DNA of 64,000 nt, taken from NCBI GenBank assembly GCA_021186555.1, contig JAJKFL010000008.1, positions 11,153,936 through 11,217,935 of the forward strand. The letters are read 5' to 3'. This document shows, piece by piece, positions 61,625 through 64,000 of the stretch (within the stretch, counting starts at the first letter, position 1; the number at the start of each line of letters is the position of its first letter). The translations under genes were made by a program, and so were the position numbers. This stretch comes from Reticulitermes speratus (Eukaryota; Arthropoda; Insecta; Blattodea; Rhinotermitidae). The notes under the pieces were generated by a model. It worked only from the letters and a program-made list of their open reading frames with translations. It did no database searches and had not been told where the DNA came from.

Positions 61625-61914
61625 TCTTCTTCTTCTTCTTCTTCTTCTTCTTCTTCTTCTTCTATGGCTCGACAGCCCTATATGGGCCTGGGCCTCCTCG
61701 TTTCGTCGAGGTTTCAGATCACACACATTAGACACACCACAGTCGGTAGGACTCCTCTGGACGAGGATCAGCCCGTCGCAGAGACCTCTACCTGACAACA
61801 CACAACATTCACAAGAGACAGACATCCATGCCCCCGGTGGGATTCGAACCCACGATCCTAGTAAGCGAGAGGCCGAAGACCCACGCCTTAGACCGCACGG
61901 CCACTGGGATCGGC
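61625..61914 (-). repeat. tRNA-derived SINE, family C, with (AAG)n tail
   Basis: Minus-strand head GCCGATCCCAGTGGCCGTGC, B box GTGGGTTCGAATCCCACCGG, body AGGTAGAGGTCTCTGCGACG to GTCGAGCCATAG, then a (GAA)14-type tail (CTT run at 61625-61663). The 107-120 codon frames here are SINE read-through. Confidence 0.93.
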
Positions 61915-62519
61915 GGAACCGTGAGTTTACTAGCACCAATTTCCGCTCATTCCACTGATGTCTTAGCCCCCTTATAGATTCACGCTACTGGCAGCTGCCC
62001 GGCTGGCCCTTCCCTTAGTCCGGCCGTCTCAAAACACACAGGTAGAGATCGAAAAGAAATTTTTAAAACTGCATTTACTGAAGACAGTTTTCCGTTTGAC
62101 CCACATTCACTTTGAGGCAGATTTTACTGTAAGGACACTTAGAAGTAAATGACAATGTGGCTCAGACTGTACTTGCGACGTAATTTACTGCTTGTTTAAA
62201 CAGTGTGTTCGCGCATGAATCCCATAATGAGAATATCTAAGGGCAAAGCTCTTCATACACTCTAGGATATTCTTAAGCCATAATTCCGAGATACCAGAAG
62301 GTTCCTATGTACATTGGCTCACAGAACTGTTAACGAGTTAGGTAAATATTCTCGTATAATAAACAGGAAAATACACACATATAAAAATCATACTTTAACT
62401 CTAGATAACAAGAAAGCAGTTAGAAACTGAATTTATCTGGAAACGAAGAGCTCTGAAGTTGCCAACAGCTGCAAATGAAACAACTAATTTTGTACGAGTT
62501 TAAGCTCAGCTCCCGACAA
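61915..62519. other. No supported feature
   Basis: Nothing recognised. Confidence 0.5.
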
Positions 62520-62725
62520 AACTCACTGCGTCTCACGGAACCAGAAAATTCATTCCTGTATTCACAACAGTCAGGCACTGAACCCTATGCAGACCAAGTT
62601 TAAACCTCTCGACACTGTCACATACTATTCCTTTAAAGTCCATTTTAATATATACTCCAGTCTAAGCATCGACCTCCCAATTTCTTTCCGAATGGACTAT
62701 CCTGTATTCATCTCCAGAATTCGTA
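62520..62725 (-). repeat. LINE 3' remnant (family L1), heavily decayed
   Basis: CTCACGGAACCAGAAAATTC, ATTCCTGTATTCACAACAGT, ACTATTCCTTTAAAGTCCAT, TTTTAATATATACTCCAGTC keep the order of the 48.9 kb tail at low identity. Confidence 0.5.
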
Positions 62726-62767
62726 CTGATATCCAGTTCATTTATATTCCTTGACTTGATTGGCTTA

Positions 62768-62905
62768 ATGAACTAACTAAATGGAGCAGAGTCCTTCTTG
62801 AGAAGCTAACAGGTCCTCAGCTAGTCAAGAAATGCCCCGCATTTTATGGAACCCGAACGGTTCATTACCGCATTCACAAGAGCCCGCCAAATATCCCTCG
62901 AAATA
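62768..62905 (-). repeat. LINE 3' end (family L1)
   Basis: GAGCAGAGTCCTTCTTGAGA, AGCTAACAGGTCCTCAGCTA, GGTTCATTACCGCATTCACA, AGAGCCCGCCAA: the last about 35 codons plus 3' UTR, with an AACTAACTAA tail. Confidence 0.75.
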
Positions 62906-64000
62906 TCGCGGGAATATGCAAAAAGACCACGTGACTCTCCTTCAACGCATCTAGGTTAGACGGCTGTAAAGAGAGGAAGTTCTAACAAGGATATTTGCGC
63001 TGCGATAGGAACTACTGCTTGTCTTCGAAGACAGTAATAAATCCAATCTTTCCGAATTTCTTGAAGATACAAAATGGCTGCTGAAAGTAGCCAACTTAGC
63101 AGATACATATTTTAACAGCACTTAAAACACCTTAAACACCATTATGCAGGGACTACAACAAGACCTTCTGACTTCCACAGACAAACTTCTTGCATTATTA
63201 AAAACAATGTTCGTAACAATAACGCAGCAATATTCGAATTGCATTACAAGCTATCAACTTTTCCTGGACTGCAACAAATGTTTCCATGGGCAGCGGTTCC
63301 TCGGGATATGAAAAAATTTAAGGGCTCCTCCATTGGGGAGCCGGGGGGGAGGGAAGTTTTGGGAATACTGCACTCTACTGACGCAGCCTTCCCAGCTCCG
63401 AGCCTATACCACTGTTCTTTTGTACTTTGTCATTAAAAACTAAAACAAGTCTCAAAACACTTGCTCACATCACTTAGCCACAAACACTCGTATTTGTAGT
63501 TCAAACAAGGAACGTAACAGCAGAAACTTTTTAGCCTCAGGGAGGCCATTTCCAACGCAACCAACCACAAACAAACAAACGCTACAAAACCCAGTGGAGC
63601 TGCGACAACGGAGCCACCATTCAACCACACTACAACCCCCAGTTCTTCCTCACATCCTCGCGGTAATGGCCAACGACGCAGCCAACACTGGTCATCAGCA
63701 AAGGGTCCAAATTCCATAGGTAATGGAATTTAGAGTAAATGTACTAGCACTAAGTATATAATTTATTGTCAGTTCACATACGATGTAGTACATTAGCATT
63801 AATTACAAGAGAAAGACAGGAAGAATATGGCTAAATACTTGAGGTACGGCGGTAATTGAGGCTGTACTGTACTGCTATGTGATGCCGTGTAGATTGGTTA
63901 AATTTAACAATGTTTCAGAGGAACAGGCTGCTTCCATCTGCCAGCCCTGAAGGACACATTCGTTGTACAGTGTCCCTTCTATGCGGTCCCCGAGCAAGGT
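62906..64000. other. No supported gene
   Basis: A 94-codon minus frame (63717-63433, starting MEFGPFADDQCWLRRWPLPR) is GC-rich relative to its surroundings, with one hydrophobic stretch (VVAAPLGFVAFVCLWLVAL). I cannot assign it; it may be a decayed element or, less likely, a 5' exon. Nothing else stands out. Confidence 0.3.

Overview
This 64 kb window looks like repeat-dominated, non-coding DNA from a large insect genome. No intact protein-coding gene, rRNA, true tRNA, operon or CRISPR array could be supported. Nearly all open reading frames are under about 170 codons and lack recognisable domains. Those that are recognisable are broken pieces of transposable elements: 3' ends of LINE reverse-transcriptase ORFs, a Tigger/pogo-like transposase piece and the start of a Penelope-like (PLE) ORF. 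Several tRNA-derived SINE families, (TTAGG)-like DNA, and pogo-, hAT- and Harbinger-type MITEs suggest an insect. The LINE tails and SINE bodies remind me of cockroach, termite or stick-insect genomes. That placement is inference from memory, not a search result.

Layout: 0-9 kb holds LINE and SINE fragments, a 49-bp minisatellite next to degenerate TTAGG repeats (4.0-4.6 kb), a pogo-type MITE (5.2 kb) and a ~58-bp degenerate tandem array (6.7-7.3 kb). 9-22 kb holds MITEs, all four SINE families, an AT-expanded PLE copy (15.7-16.2 kb) and a Tigger-like remnant (20.2-20.7 kb). 22-35 kb holds three PLE copies (22.9, 31.6, 33.9 kb), a 511-bp Harbinger-type MITE (24.9 kb), a 114-bp satellite array (25.8-27.4 kb), an inverted second PLE-like family (28.9-30.0 kb) and LINE pieces. 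35-48 kb holds an internally deleted LINE, a 38-bp minisatellite (36.4-37.1 kb) and PLE copies at 38.9, 42.1 and 45.4 kb. 48-64 kb holds LINE tails, hAT MITEs, a SINE-tail-derived array (53.7 kb), a 34-bp minisatellite inside a TIR element (55.2-56.6 kb) and a PLE copy at 57.3 kb.

The most interesting system is a set of short, mostly palindromic insertions whose terminal repeats encode hammerhead-ribozyme motifs: CUGANGA, helix II, GAA, a 2-bp stem III, then GUC or GUA with a pairing stem I. Many carry an adjacent ATGCACGG start codon, and one copy (31.6 kb) reads MHGEYRVKFSDAQQAK and onward, which I recognise as PLE-like. Four copies have 10-13 bp target-site duplications visible in the sequence, and a fifth is bracketed by a 127-bp near-identical direct repeat. 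Hammerheads in PLE terminal repeats are an established class. The compact head-to-head, ORF-less form seen here repeatedly looks like a non-autonomous derivative worth defining.

A second theme is tandem arrays that grew out of dispersed repeats: the 114-bp satellite, the 34-bp minisatellite, the 35-bp SINE-tail array and the AT expansion in a PLE arm.
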